Source of the DNA: Legionella_C dresdenensis
GTDB taxonomy: Bacteria > Pseudomonadota > Gammaproteobacteria > Legionellales > Legionellaceae
Length of the DNA stretch: 64,000 nucleotides
Direction of reading: 5' to 3'
Assembly: GCF_042649825.1 (NCBI RefSeq)
Contig: NZ_JBHSAB010000029.1
Location: forward strand, 1 to 64,000
Position numbers and translations under genes: made by a program
The notes under the pieces: generated by a model
What the model was told of the DNA's origin: nothing
What the model saw: the letters and a program-made list of their open reading frames with translations, nothing else
Databases searched by the model: none
Shown: piece after piece, positions 8,050 to 16,793 of the stretch
Layout: each line of letters opens with the position of its first letter
Numbering within the stretch: the stretch's first letter is position 1

Positions 8050-9504
8050 TTACGCCATCTCAGGCAGTAACCGCTGCAGAAAACGTGCGCCCAAAATCAT
8101 AACGAATGCGAATGCTAAGGTAATCAGTCCTATCCCGAGAAATACTTTGGTGTACAACATCAATGATTCCATTCCAGGCTGCGTATTACTGGGCAACGCC
8201 GTAAGCGAGGCAACCCAGGCGCCTATAAAACCGGCAATAGCGGTAGTCAGTAACCACATGCCCATTACAAAGCCAGCAATATGCCTGGGCACCAATTCTG
8301 CAACCATCGCCAAACCTAAAGCCGAAACCAAAAGCTCGCCTGCGCTCTGAAACAAATAACTGGCAACCAGCCACCAGGGTGAAACCAGCCAGTTTTCATT
8401 ATGATAAAAACGAGCGAAATACAACAGGGTAAAACTGATGCCGCAACACAACATGCCGGCAGCAAATTTGTAGGCAATAGGAAAACGTATACCATTTTGG
8501 TCAAGCTTTTTATAAAACCAGGCCAGTACCGGACTTAAGGTGATTATCCAGATAGGATTAAATGCCTGGTAGCTCTGAGGATCAAGCGAAATACCTAATA
8601 TTTCGGGATGGACATTATTAACCGCAAATAAATTGAGTGACGTGGGCATTTGCTGATAAAGGGTAAAAAAAGCCACACCTTCTACCATCAATACCAGTGC
8701 AACAATCATTTTAGCAACGTCTGCCCTGTTTTCAAAACGCATGTAATTAATATACATCAACAAAATGGACACACTAATCAACCACAGCAAGAGCCGGGCT
8801 ATGGTGATATGGGACAGCAAATAAGCAGCTGCCACGGTAGCGGCAGCGATTCCCAGAAATACAATGATCCAACCGGCTGCTGAAATGGATTTATGATCGC
8901 TGGCAGTAGGAATAGCGCGTGCATATTCGCGCTGGAACCAGTAATTGGCAATTCCAAGAACCAAGCCAACGAAACTCAGAAAAAAAGCATAGAAATAGCC
9001 ATAATTTGCCGCGAGCGCAGGCCCCGCTAATAGCGCGCATGTGGAACCAAGATTAATAGCCATGTAATAAAGAGTAAAACCACTATGCAAGCGCGGATCA
9101 TTTTCCTGATAGCATTTGGCAAGCAAGCTTGAGGGATTGGCTTTAAATAAGCCATTGCCGACACAGATTAATCCGAGGGCATAATACACTTCACTTTTAC
9201 CGGCAAGAGCCAAGGACAAATAGCCTGCAGCCAGGGTAAACAACCCCAATACCAGCGTCCGCCGTGTTCCCAGCACTTTATCGCCCAGATAACCGCCCAC
9301 GGCAATCAAACCATATACCAGAGCAAAAAACGCACCGGAGGCATAATAAGCCTCGGCTTCACTCATCCCGATGAAACGAACAAAGTAAAGCACCAGAATG
9401 CCTTGCACGGTGTAATATCCAAACCGCTCCCAGATTTCCAGCATAAAAATCATCTGAAAAGCACGTGGCTGATCTTTAAACAAGGCCAACATACGATATT
9501 CCAT
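8050..9504 (-). CDS. POT-family proton-dependent oligopeptide transporter
   Basis: Inner-membrane MFS-type symporter for di- and tripeptides, 484 aa, a normal size. The POT signature is at the N-terminus (MIFMLEIWERFGYYTVQGILVLYF, with the ERFGYY motif), and about 12-14 hydrophobic segments follow (YYALGLICVGNGLFKANPSS is also typical). The start is uncertain: I use the ATG at 9504 (MEYRMLALFKDQPRAFQ). A TTG at 9552 extends the frame, and an ATG at 9492 is equally possible. Peptide uptake suits an amino-acid-dependent intracellular bacterium. Confidence 0.9.
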   Translation of the reverse strand: MEYRMLALFKDQPRAFQMIFMLEIWERFGYYTVQGILVLYFVRFIGMSEAEAYYASGAFFALVYGLIAVGGYLGDKVLGTRRTLVLGLFTLAAGYLSLALAGKSEVYYALGLICVGNGLFKANPSSLLAKCYQENDPRLHSGFTLYYMAINLGSTCALLAGPALAANYGYFYAFFLSFVGLVLGIANYWFQREYARAIPTASDHKSISAAGWIIVFLGIAAATVAAAYLLSHITIARLLLWLISVSILLMYINYMRFENRADVAKMIVALVLMVEGVAFFTLYQQMPTSLNLFAVNNVHPEILGISLDPQSYQAFNPIWIITLSPVLAWFYKKLDQNGIRFPIAYKFAAGMLCCGISFTLLYFARFYHNENWLVSPWWLVASYLFQSAGELLVSALGLAMVAELVPRHIAGFVMGMWLLTTAIAGFIGAWVASLTALPSNTQPGMESLMLYTKVFLGIGLITLAFAFVMILGARFLQRLLPEMA

Positions 9505-9579
9505 TTTCAGTAGGGATTTTATCAGGTTATCCAAGTTGCGGCTGGAATTCAATATGTTGTTTATTAATGGAAAAATGCG

Positions 9580-9648
9580 GAGGTTGGGTCGTTTGATCCA
9601 ACATGGTCCTATTCATCATCTTTTGTTGGGTTAAACGACCCAACCTAC
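9580..9648. repeat. inverted pair of palindromic repeats, family A
   Basis: AGGTTGGGTCGTTTGATCCAA and, after a 25-bp spacer, GTTGGGTTAAACGACCCAAC run in opposite orientation. Each half is itself a palindrome (TTGGGTC...GACCCAA). The same pair arrangement recurs at 10973, 44023 and 62547, so it is a REPIN-like unit. It may act as a transcription terminator. Confidence 0.8.
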
Positions 9649-9698
9649 GGGCATGGCCATTAAATGAAGGAATCCGTCTCTCAGGTCGGCGCTTTACC

Positions 9699-10916
9699 TT
9701 ATTTGATGGATGGATCCCCGCCTTCGCGGGGATGACAAATTTTCTCGGAGTACTGCCGGGCGTTTTCAATACTCTTGTCATCCGCGGTGCCTGGTGAAGA
9801 GAACAAAGGCCGCGAACTTATGCCTTGTGGTTCTTGCCTGTATTTCATATCAGTTCCTTGCTTGTTTTGTAAGCTATTCATAATAAGAGGTACTGATTCA
9901 CCGCCGTCAAAGCCGGGTTCCTCCGGTATCTCGTCATCTACATTTTCAGATTGTATTCCCTCTTTTCTTTTAAATTTCTCGATAAAATAAGGCACAGAGA
10001 AGGCCAGCACGCCATATATAATGCCGGCTGCGGCACTGCCGGCCAGCATGCCAAGCCCAACCGGAGGCATGAAAAATATTAACACCAACGAAGTCAGCGC
10101 CAGCGTAGACAGCAATATTCCAGCACTGCGATTAATTAATTGCCCAAGGCCTCGCTTATCGATTTTTTGCTCATAAATATATTTTTGATCATGCAAAGTT
10201 TGCAGGGTAGCAAGCTGTTGCTGATAATTTTTGTGCAACTGCTCTATTTTTTCTATAAGCGCAGGATCTTTTGTCGTTGCGAACTCATTCTCCAGATCTA
10301 AAGCCTTTTGCCTTAATTCATCAAGACGCGCCTCCTCCTCTTGAAGCTGCTGTTCTACTTTCTTGAGACCATGCCGATTTTGCCGGCGGAGATAAAAAAA
10401 GCGCCCGAGCGTATACAGGTTAACAGCTAAAGCAAGAGCGGCTCCAGTGACGGCAAGCGGTAACGATACCGCTGGCACCGCAATAGAAACAGCTCCCAAG
10501 GCCAGCAACACGCCGGCATAGAGCCATTGTGCGTTTTTTGATAAAGAAACCGGCGATTTTTTTCCAAGCACAAAAGAGGCGATATAAATTGCCGGAATAC
10601 GGAGGAAATCCAAAGCAGCGAGAGCAATAGAGCCAAACTGAAAACCACGTACCGCTTCTTTCATGGGGGCCGTGGGAACCCCTTGCAACTCATACAATTT
10701 GCCTATTGCTGTCCCGGTACCATCCATTCCATGCAGCAATGAACTGACAAAAGGAATTTGTTTAAGAGCACTAAGTATTGCGGTATCTTTGGTTTTTTTA
10801 TTCGGCTTAAAAGTTACAGGGCGCTGAATATCTTTAAGCATTTGCAGAAGACTCTGCTCATGTGCAGATGCAGCCTCAGGTATTACAGAGTGGTTCTGCT
10901 TTGGTTCATGCGCCAT
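9699..10916 (-). CDS. membrane protein with central coiled coil, effector candidate, 405 aa
   Basis: The ATG at 10916 starts MAHEPKQNHSVIPEAASAHE. A soluble N-terminus is followed by hydrophobic segments (about residues 90-175), a long coiled coil (about 180-250, KKVEQQLQEEEARLDELRQK), a second hydrophobic pair (about 265-310) and a polar tail. Membrane hairpins flanking a coiled coil are a common layout of Legionella vacuole-membrane effectors. I recognise no family. The last dozen residues (CHPREGGDPSIK) are encoded by a family-R palindromic repeat, which also supplies the stop codon region, so the original C-terminus was probably replaced by repeat insertion. Confidence 0.65.
   Translation of the reverse strand: MAHEPKQNHSVIPEAASAHEQSLLQMLKDIQRPVTFKPNKKTKDTAILSALKQIPFVSSLLHGMDGTGTAIGKLYELQGVPTAPMKEAVRGFQFGSIALAALDFLRIPAIYIASFVLGKKSPVSLSKNAQWLYAGVLLALGAVSIAVPAVSLPLAVTGAALALAVNLYTLGRFFYLRRQNRHGLKKVEQQLQEEEARLDELRQKALDLENEFATTKDPALIEKIEQLHKNYQQQLATLQTLHDQKYIYEQKIDKRGLGQLINRSAGILLSTLALTSLVLIFFMPPVGLGMLAGSAAAGIIYGVLAFSVPYFIEKFKRKEGIQSENVDDEIPEEPGFDGGESVPLIMNSLQNKQGTDMKYRQEPQGISSRPLFSSPGTADDKSIENARQYSEKICHPREGGDPSIK
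9705..9740. repeat. palindromic repeat, family R, inside a coding region
   Basis: GATCCCCGCCTTCGCGGGGA core with GATGGATG on one side and TGACAA on the other. Further copies lie at 47521, 50653 (several) and 63589. Here it overlaps the 3' end of the membrane protein gene. Confidence 0.85.
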
Positions 10917-10972
10917 TTCGTCTCGCCTTTTGTACTCTTTGCTTCTTTATATAGCAAGTATAGCTTACAAAG

Positions 10973-11042
10973 CAGGTTGGGTAGTTTGCTCCAACATTTC
11001 TTTTTTCTACCAGCTTTTGTTGGGTCAAACGACCCAACCTAC
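10973..11042. repeat. inverted pair of palindromic repeats, family A
   Basis: CAGGTTGGGTAGTTTGCTCC and TTGGGTCAAACGACCCAACC lie in opposite orientation about 25 bp apart, between divergently transcribed genes. Same REPIN-like arrangement as 9580-9648. Confidence 0.8.
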
Positions 11043-11112
11043 TCTGAATTTTCTTGCCATGGCTTCCCTGATCCGGCTATAGTCAAATAATCTTTTCTAA
11101 CTTGCTGAATTA

Positions 11113-12225
11113 ATGACGAAAAAAGCGCTTTATCTCGCTGGCGGTGGTGCTCGTGGTGCTTATCAGGCTGGAGTGCTGAAAGCTATCAGTAATCTGCTTG
11201 GAACAAAAAATATACCGTTTGCAATGATCAGCGGTGTCAGCGTCGGCTGCATTAATGCCGCGATTCTTGCTGAAAATGCCCATGACTTTGCGTCAGGAAC
11301 GGATAAATTGGAAGCCTTGTGGAGCGAAATTCATTGCCAGCAGGTTTTCAACTCCAGCAATACAGCCTTAAGCGCATCGGTGTTGCGAAATGTAGGCTCG
11401 ATATTGATGAAGCAACGGCAATCCGGGCATTTGCTGGATACATCGCCGTTGAAAAAACTGATCGGCCAGGCTATTGATTTTCAGGCTATTAGCAAGAACA
11501 TCAAAGAAGGCTATCTGGAAACAGTGGAAGTGCTCAGCAATTGCTATGAAACCCAGCAGACGATCTCGTTTTATCAGCATCATGAGCCGCATTTTGAAGA
11601 CTGGAGTTATCCTCGTCACATCAGCAAGCGGGTCGATCTGGAGGAAGATCACATACTGGCCTCAAGCGCCCTGCCATTATTCTTTCCGACGGTGGCTATC
11701 GATGGCCTGCATTATGGTGATGGCAGTATGGGACTGGTATCGCCTTTGCGAGGCGCTATCCGGTTTCAGGTGGAGAAAGTACTGATTCTGGGAACCCGGC
11801 ATTTACCTGTTTTTGCTGATCCGGCAACGTTACGCAACGGCGAAATCGGATTTGCCCATATTTTGGGTAATATGCTTAATGGATTATTCCTGGATAACCT
11901 GGACCGCGACATTGAAATGGTTAACCGGATGAATGAAATTTCTCATTTAATTTCACTGTGGAAAAAACGCCGCTCGCCATGGCGGCCTGTGGAAACGTTA
12001 TATTTACGCCCCAGTATGGATATGGGCGCGATTGCTCAGGCACAATATAAAAGCATGCCAGCCCTGCTGCGCTTTTTACTCAATGCCCTTGGCGCCAAAA
12101 GCCGTTCTGGCGATCTGGTGAGCTTCCTGTTATTTGAAAAAGAATTTACCCGCGAACTTTTTCAACTCGGCATCAGCGACACCATTGCCAATCGTGAGGC
12201 CATCCTTCAGTTTTTTGATGATTGA
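11113..12225 (+). CDS. patatin-like phospholipase, 370 aa
   Basis: Serine lipase of the patatin/ExoU/VipD fold. The oxyanion motif GGGARGAYQAG is at residues 10-20, the nucleophile elbow G41-VSV-G45 has Ser43, and the catalytic Asp is in YGDG (Asp203). These form the usual Ser-Asp dyad. There is no signal peptide, so it acts in the cytoplasm or is exported by a non-Sec route. Legionella carries many translocated patatins, but similar enzymes (RssA/YchK type) are also housekeeping. Start ATG 11113. Its 3' end overlaps the converging aroE by 19 bp. Confidence 0.88.
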   Translation: MTKKALYLAGGGARGAYQAGVLKAISNLLGTKNIPFAMISGVSVGCINAAILAENAHDFASGTDKLEALWSEIHCQQVFNSSNTALSASVLRNVGSILMKQRQSGHLLDTSPLKKLIGQAIDFQAISKNIKEGYLETVEVLSNCYETQQTISFYQHHEPHFEDWSYPRHISKRVDLEEDHILASSALPLFFPTVAIDGLHYGDGSMGLVSPLRGAIRFQVEKVLILGTRHLPVFADPATLRNGEIGFAHILGNMLNGLFLDNLDRDIEMVNRMNEISHLISLWKKRRSPWRPVETLYLRPSMDMGAIAQAQYKSMPALLRFLLNALGAKSRSGDLVSFLLFEKEFTRELFQLGISDTIANREAILQFFDD

Positions 12226-13010
12226 TTCAGAAAAGCAAGCACAGGCCGGGTATCTGGTTTGAAGCCATGCCAGATATAAAATGCTTCCGCCGCCTGTTCT
12301 ACCAACATCCCCAAGCCATCATAAACCTGACAGCCATGACGTTTGCCTAAAGTAACAAAAGGCGTTGGCTGGCCAATACGGTATGCCAGATCATAACAAA
12401 ACGGTTGTTGCTCAAACACCGTTTCCGGCAACGCCAAATCTTGTTCATCAAGGCTTGCGGAAGTCGCATTAATAATTAACTGATAGCGTGCCAGGCTGTT
12501 AAATTCAACGCTTTCAGCGCTGGCAAATTCTACGGCAAGTTGTTCAGCCTTATGGTAAGTACGGTTGGTGATTGTCAATTTCGCCAGTTGCATGTCCAAT
12601 AATGCCGGAATAATCCCCCTTGCCGCTCCGCCCGCACCAATAATTAACACGTGTTTATTTTTAAGATCAATATATTGCGTCAGATCACGTATCAGGCCGA
12701 CTCCATCGGTATTATCGCCATGAAGCAGGCCATCTTTCAGCCATAACGTATTGACAGCCTTTGCTTTCAGGCAGCGTTCCGTTTTTATGTCAGCCGTGGC
12801 ATATGCACGTTGTTTAAAAGGCAAAGTTATATTTAATCCCTTGCCTTGGCGGTTAAAAAAATCCGATACTATAGTTTCGAAAGCCGAATCATCGCTAAGA
12901 ATCTTGTCATAAGTTAACTGGATCGCCGCCTGTTCAGCAAAACGTTGATGAATAAAGGGAGATAAACTATGGGCAACCGGATTACCCACCACAGCAAATT
13001 GATTAGTCAT
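12207..13010 (-). CDS. aroE: shikimate dehydrogenase
   Basis: NADP-dependent reduction of 3-dehydroshikimate to shikimate in aromatic amino-acid biosynthesis. 267 aa, normal for AroE. The N-terminal substrate domain begins MTNQFAVVGNPVAHSLSPFI (the GxPxxHSxSP motif). The catalytic Lys is in LNITLPFKQRA, NTDGVGL follows, and the Rossmann glycine loop is IGAGGAARGI. Its 5' end overlaps the divergent next gene and its 3' end overlaps the patatin gene. Confidence 0.95.
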   Translation of the reverse strand: MTNQFAVVGNPVAHSLSPFIHQRFAEQAAIQLTYDKILSDDSAFETIVSDFFNRQGKGLNITLPFKQRAYATADIKTERCLKAKAVNTLWLKDGLLHGDNTDGVGLIRDLTQYIDLKNKHVLIIGAGGAARGIIPALLDMQLAKLTITNRTYHKAEQLAVEFASAESVEFNSLARYQLIINATSASLDEQDLALPETVFEQQPFCYDLAYRIGQPTPFVTLGKRHGCQVYDGLGMLVEQAAEAFYIWHGFKPDTRPVLAFLNQSSKN

Positions 13011-13700
13011 TTTCTACTGGTTTCCGTTATCGCGTTAATGATGATGCTGAACGGTGCTTGTTTTGCCCAGACCTTGCCGATTAACGTTTATTTAAAACTG
13101 TCGCCGCATAATCGCATAAGCGAACAGATTACACAATTTGGCCGGAAACTTGAACAAACATATGGCGATGCAATTACGCCTTATATCAACCGTTATCCAG
13201 TCCATATTACTCTTTATCTTACCAGATACGATGCCAGAAACCTTACAAAAATCATTGCAAGGGTAAAAAATCTGGCCGGACAACAACCACGTTTTACTAT
13301 TACCACAACAGGTATTGAATTAAACTCACATCTTTACGCCAGTCTGGCTGTCAAAAAAAACCCGGTTTTACAGCACTTGAGCAATCGAATTGTCATGTCG
13401 CTTTCGCAATTACGTGATCATAAGACTCAACTGCCATCGTGGACACGAGGCAATCCTGAAAAAACGGCTTCATTTTCCCGTTATGGCAGTCCTAATACCT
13501 TTGATTGTTTTGAACCTCATATTTCCCTGTTTGATGGTAATCGAGCAGATAAAGCGATGTTTCAGAAACTTACTGCGTTTATCGCGCAGTATAATATGCA
13601 AAATGAGAGTGTTCAGGTTACGGGTATTGGTGTAGGGATTGTAAACAGGGAGGGGCAGATTGTTAAAGAGTTGTTGAGTGTTGAACTGGGAAAGAATTAG
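12969..13700 (+). CDS. secreted 2H phosphoesterase-like protein, 243 aa
   Basis: Two HxT/S motifs, H79-I-T81 (PVHITLY) and H184-I-S186 (PHISLF), about 105 residues apart, are the hallmark of the 2H phosphoesterase superfamily (2'-5' RNA ligase-like, cyclic phosphodiesterases). A hydrophobic segment ending in GACFA at residues 14-33 looks like a signal peptide with cleavage before QTLPIN, so it is probably periplasmic or secreted. Members act on 2',3'-cyclic phosphates or 2'-5' linkages; the substrate here is unknown. The ATG at 12969 places 42 bp within the 5' end of divergent aroE. A later start would shorten the signal peptide. Confidence 0.7.
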   Translation: MGNRITHHSKLISHFLLVSVIALMMMLNGACFAQTLPINVYLKLSPHNRISEQITQFGRKLEQTYGDAITPYINRYPVHITLYLTRYDARNLTKIIARVKNLAGQQPRFTITTTGIELNSHLYASLAVKKNPVLQHLSNRIVMSLSQLRDHKTQLPSWTRGNPEKTASFSRYGSPNTFDCFEPHISLFDGNRADKAMFQKLTAFIAQYNMQNESVQVTGIGVGIVNREGQIVKELLSVELGKN

Positions 13701-13706
13701 AAGAGT

Positions 13707-13730
13707 GTTGGGCTTTACAGCCCAACCTAC
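13707..13730. repeat. palindromic repeat, family B
   Basis: GTTGGGCTTTACAGCCCAAC palindrome followed by CTAC. Copies at 20028, 29102, 30659, 42756 and, modified, around 60640/60891. It lies between converging genes and could terminate both. Confidence 0.8.
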
Positions 13731-13756
13731 GCTAAAATCATATAAACCCCTGTAGG

Positions 13757-14473
13757 TCAATACCCAGTTCGCGCGCCCAAATAGTCGCCAGGGCCTTGGA
13801 ATTCCGAATCAAATGACGCTTCTCGTGCAGGCTCTGCTTTTACTCTTTGATTAATCTGATAAATATTTAATTTTCTCAGAGCCTGAAGGGTATTTTCATC
13901 TACACTGCGGGCGCGATAAGGAGTTGCATCTGGGGCGCAAAACTGGAGATCATATTTTCCATCCTTTTTAACAGCATTTACCATCATATTTTCGTAATCC
14001 TGATGATGCAGCTTTCTAAATTTCTGACACGTCATTTTTTTCTGGGAATCAAGCTCTGATTCTAATTCCAGCTTGTTAATATCCGCCATTGTTTCTTCAG
14101 CTTTTTTATGAGCCATGGCATATACACCATAGGTAACCGGTAATGTAATTAAAACGGTAGCCAGGGATAAAACATAACGTAAAGGGGTAAACAATACTTT
14201 ACTGAATGGAATTAGCGATTCCAGGGTAAACGGAATAAACAAAGTGATATAGTCATAAATACCCATACGCCAGAGTTTAGGTTGTGCCTGCTTTTCCATT
14301 TGCAAGTCATCACCAGCTTCTGAAGATTCCCAACCACCTTTAATAACACTGAAAGCATCCTTTATTTTCGTCCAAAAACCGGTACGCAAAGTCCGTGCAT
14401 GCGGATAATCTGTCGGTTCAGGAATATTTTTAAAGGAATTGAAAATTAAACGCGGAAATTTGGAAGACGCCAC
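13757..14473 (-). CDS. hypothetical membrane protein, effector candidate, 238 aa
   Basis: The frame is open to a TTG at 14515, but a TATAAT lies there. GGAG stands 6 nt before the GTG at 14473, so I start there (MASSKFPRLIFNSFKNIPEP). Two hydrophobic segments lie in the middle (YDYITLFIPFTLESLIPF and YVLSLATVLITLPVTYGVYA), with a charged helix after them (HKKAEETMADINKLELESEL) and a polar C-terminal third. I do not recognise the family. Membrane hairpin plus helix resembles the gene at 9699-10916 in layout only. Confidence 0.6.
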   Translation of the reverse strand: MASSKFPRLIFNSFKNIPEPTDYPHARTLRTGFWTKIKDAFSVIKGGWESSEAGDDLQMEKQAQPKLWRMGIYDYITLFIPFTLESLIPFSKVLFTPLRYVLSLATVLITLPVTYGVYAMAHKKAEETMADINKLELESELDSQKKMTCQKFRKLHHQDYENMMVNAVKKDGKYDLQFCAPDATPYRARSVDENTLQALRKLNIYQINQRVKAEPAREASFDSEFQGPGDYLGARTGY

Positions 14474-14503
14474 TTTGCACTCCACTGCAAATAAGTTTGC
14501 TGT

Positions 14504-14509
14504 ATTATA
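14504..14509 (-). promoter_or_regulatory. -10 element TATAAT
   Basis: A perfect TATAAT on the minus strand about 30 nt before the chosen GTG. A TTTTCA 17 nt upstream is a poor -35. This placement argues against the TTG start at 14515. Confidence 0.5.
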
Positions 14510-14544
14510 AAGCAACCCGACAGGGATGAAAAGAACATTAAAAT

Positions 14545-15288
14545 CTAGTATTCTGCAAGATTAATATGGCTGCCGCCATCAACAAACATAATATCACCGG
14601 TAATATAATCTGCCTCGGCCAGATATAAAACAGCTTTTGCAACATCTCCCGGTGTTCCCCAGCGTTTTAACAGGGTACGGTTAGCCGATTTTAGCTGTTG
14701 TTCTGCAGAATATCGCTCAGGCGGAAGCACCGGACCGGGCGCGATGGCATTCACCCGGATTGTCGGACCAAGCTCAACGGCCAGGTATTGGGTCATGGAG
14801 GCCAGCGCGGCTTTTGATATGCCATGAAACATCATGTTTTTTTGCGGATAAAAAGCAAATAAATCAATGATGTTAACAATTGCGCCACCGCCATGCTCTA
14901 ACATCCTTTTTGCTGCCTCATTAGCACAATACAGGCTGCCGTATACGGCGACACCCAACACATCGTGAAATAATTGAAAATCTTCACAAGGAAATGGATT
15001 GCTTGGATAAAGAGAAGCGCTGTTAACCAGTAAATCGAGTTTGCCAAATCTGGCATCAATTTCGCGGAACATGGCTTGAACGGCTTGTTGGGATTGAATA
15101 TCCGCCTTGATAACCAGACAACGGCGGCCTGTTTGTTCGACCATTTGTTTTACTTCATCAGCTTGCTCGTCAGACGCATGGTGGTTAATCACAACATCAT
15201 AGCCGTTTTGCGCCAGTTTCTCGACAATACTTCGGCCAACCCGCTTTGCGCCGCCAGTTATTAATGCGATTTTATTATCTGCTTGCAT
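14545..15288 (-). CDS. short-chain dehydrogenase, pteridine reductase-like
   Basis: SDR enzyme, 247 aa. The glycine-rich NADP loop is TGGAKRVGRS (residues 11-20), typical of FolM/PTR1 pteridine reductases. LLVNSAS is the NNAG-equivalent motif. Asp142 in the IVNIID segment corresponds to the aspartate PTR1 uses with its Tyr-Lys pair. The position of the catalytic Tyr (YxxxK) is His155 (FHGISK), an unusual change that could alter or abolish activity. Residues 159 onward (KAALASMTQYLAVELGP) are normal. The folE gene lies 4 kb away, consistent with pterin metabolism, but they are not in one operon. Confidence 0.8.
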   Translation of the reverse strand: MQADNKIALITGGAKRVGRSIVEKLAQNGYDVVINHHASDEQADEVKQMVEQTGRRCLVIKADIQSQQAVQAMFREIDARFGKLDLLVNSASLYPSNPFPCEDFQLFHDVLGVAVYGSLYCANEAAKRMLEHGGGAIVNIIDLFAFYPQKNMMFHGISKAALASMTQYLAVELGPTIRVNAIAPGPVLPPERYSAEQQLKSANRTLLKRWGTPGDVAKAVLYLAEADYITGDIMFVDGGSHINLAEY

Positions 15289-15320
15289 TGTACTTTCCTT
15301 GCTACAGGGAATATTCCATT

Positions 15321-15899
15321 TTATTTTCGTTGCCGATCTGATACTGCTTCAGGAAAAAAGAGCAATTCAAACAGGCAACGGGTTTCACGTTTACTGGCAT
15401 CAAGCCCTAATTGTTGTTCAAACTGTTTAATATGCTGCAGCGCCTGTTTTTTTCGGGCTTTGCAACTTTCTATTTCCATTACATAAACTTCACGATCCTC
15501 ACAGGCTGCCTGATATAAAACGACCTCAGCCTCAGCAAAATTAAATACTTTCAGGTGTTTGGTCAGTCTGTATTCTTCATAATCGCCAAAGACAGCCAGA
15601 AATTTTTCCACAGCCGGCAACTGATCGCCTTTCTCCTGTGCGAGCGGGATATCAATTTCCATCCGCGTTTCGGCATCCTTACCTAACTCAAACGCTTTAA
15701 GGGTTAAGGATTGTTTGTCGTCATCCACTTTATGGCGAACGACAAAATTTCTGAGGCCATCGATTATAAAATAGCGTTCAGCCACATCAACTTCATAGTC
15801 TTGCAGCGGATGCAGCTGCATAATAGCAGCCTCCTGACTTTTAAGGCTTTGTTCGTCGCTGAAACAAAATTTATGTTCAACTTCAACAAATTTAACCAT
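15321..15899 (-). CDS. CYTH-domain protein (triphosphate tunnel enzyme)
   Basis: 192 aa starting MVKFVEVEHKF, where E6-V-E8-H-K10 is the ExExK signature of CYTH/TTM proteins. These bind triphosphates in a beta tunnel with metal ions (adenylate cyclase class IV, thiamine triphosphatase, tripolyphosphatase). Alternating charged residues (RMEIDIPL, EEYRLTKHLKV, VYVMEIES) fit the tunnel strands. The exact substrate cannot be read from the sequence; a thiamine-triphosphatase-like role is plausible. It lies 32 nt before the pteridine-reductase-like gene on the same strand and may share its transcript. Confidence 0.75.
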   Translation of the reverse strand: MVKFVEVEHKFCFSDEQSLKSQEAAIMQLHPLQDYEVDVAERYFIIDGLRNFVVRHKVDDDKQSLTLKAFELGKDAETRMEIDIPLAQEKGDQLPAVEKFLAVFGDYEEYRLTKHLKVFNFAEAEVVLYQAACEDREVYVMEIESCKARKKQALQHIKQFEQQLGLDASKRETRCLFELLFFPEAVSDRQRK

Positions 15900-15953
15900 T
15901 TTAATCTCGGCTCTCGTTTTGATTAAACGCTGGGAATGTGCAACTTACTCCAG

Positions 15954-15990
15954 GTAGCCCGGGTGCAGGTCCCTAGGACCGTAACCCGGG
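15954..15990. repeat. palindromic repeat, family C
   Basis: GTAGCCCGGGTGCAGGTCC...CCCGGG stem-loop, related to the copy at 19277-19314 and, more distantly, to the GTAGCCTTGATGCAGCGCAG units at 27634, 29050 and 30607. Confidence 0.75.
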
Positions 15991-16080
15991 TTTCACTTAT
16001 GCTTATAAATAAGTATTGATAGAACACAGCCATTTTGCAAGGCAAACAATAAGATTGAATATTATTCAATAAGCTTTACT

Positions 16081-16593
16081 TTAAACCACAACAGAATGAT
16101 TGGGTTGTGGTTCAACTGGCGGCGCAGTATCCGCCTGCGAGGCAGCTATATATTCAGATGTTCCCGACTGGCTGCGCTGACCAAGCTCCCCGAGAGCCCA
16201 TACGAATAAGTTAGTGCCTGTATACACCTGATTCACCAGATTCTGACTCAGACAAAACCAGAGTTTAAGAGTTTCACCACTGTTTTCGCATTTTTCATCT
16301 TTAACCGCCGTAATAATTTCAAAGGTCAGTAATGAAAGCAGTAGTCCGAACTGAAAACTATGAAACAATTTTTCACTATAACTGGTATCGGTACGAAATA
16401 ACACATGAATCAAAGCCAGCAATTGCGCCGATCGGATCGTGATATTAGTGCCAGTCTGATTTTCAATATTTGTTAACAGGTTATTAATCAGCGTCAGCCC
16501 GGCCTGTAATTTTTGGACATTTAGATTACTTTGTGTCGAGGTATAAGGGATAGTCTTGCAAAATTCCCGCGCTCGTTGAAAAAAACCGGGCAT
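16081..16593 (-). CDS. hypothetical protein, 170 aa
   Basis: A perfect AGGAGG stands 5 nt before the ATG at 16593 (MPGFFQRAREFCKTIPYTST), which I prefer over the frame extension to 16641. The protein is helical with one hydrophobic stretch in the middle (FQFGLLLSLLTFEIITAV) and a polar tail rich in A, P and Q. I do not recognise the family. It is monocistronic and AT-rich upstream. Confidence 0.6.
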   Translation of the reverse strand: MPGFFQRAREFCKTIPYTSTQSNLNVQKLQAGLTLINNLLTNIENQTGTNITIRSAQLLALIHVLFRTDTSYSEKLFHSFQFGLLLSLLTFEIITAVKDEKCENSGETLKLWFCLSQNLVNQVYTGTNLFVWALGELGQRSQSGTSEYIAASQADTAPPVEPQPNHSVVV

Positions 16594-16793
16594 AATTCCT
16601 CCTGAATTGTTATTCCATGTACCGAGCTTGTAAAATACCACATTTTTTTAAACAACACAGGGAATGTTAATCTATTCAGAGTAAAATAACACTTAGCCAG
16701 TTTGTGAATAAGAAATCCCGTATTAATACGGTAAAAAAAATACAAAAATATTCTTATAATGCACAAAATGATAAATTTTTTTATGAGGATATT

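Noticed and set aside
9527..9781. 84-aa ORF reading KFVIPAKAGIHPSNK across the repeats
   Set aside because: Encoded by the palindromic repeats in another frame; the VIPAKAGIH peptide is a typical repeat-derived artefact.
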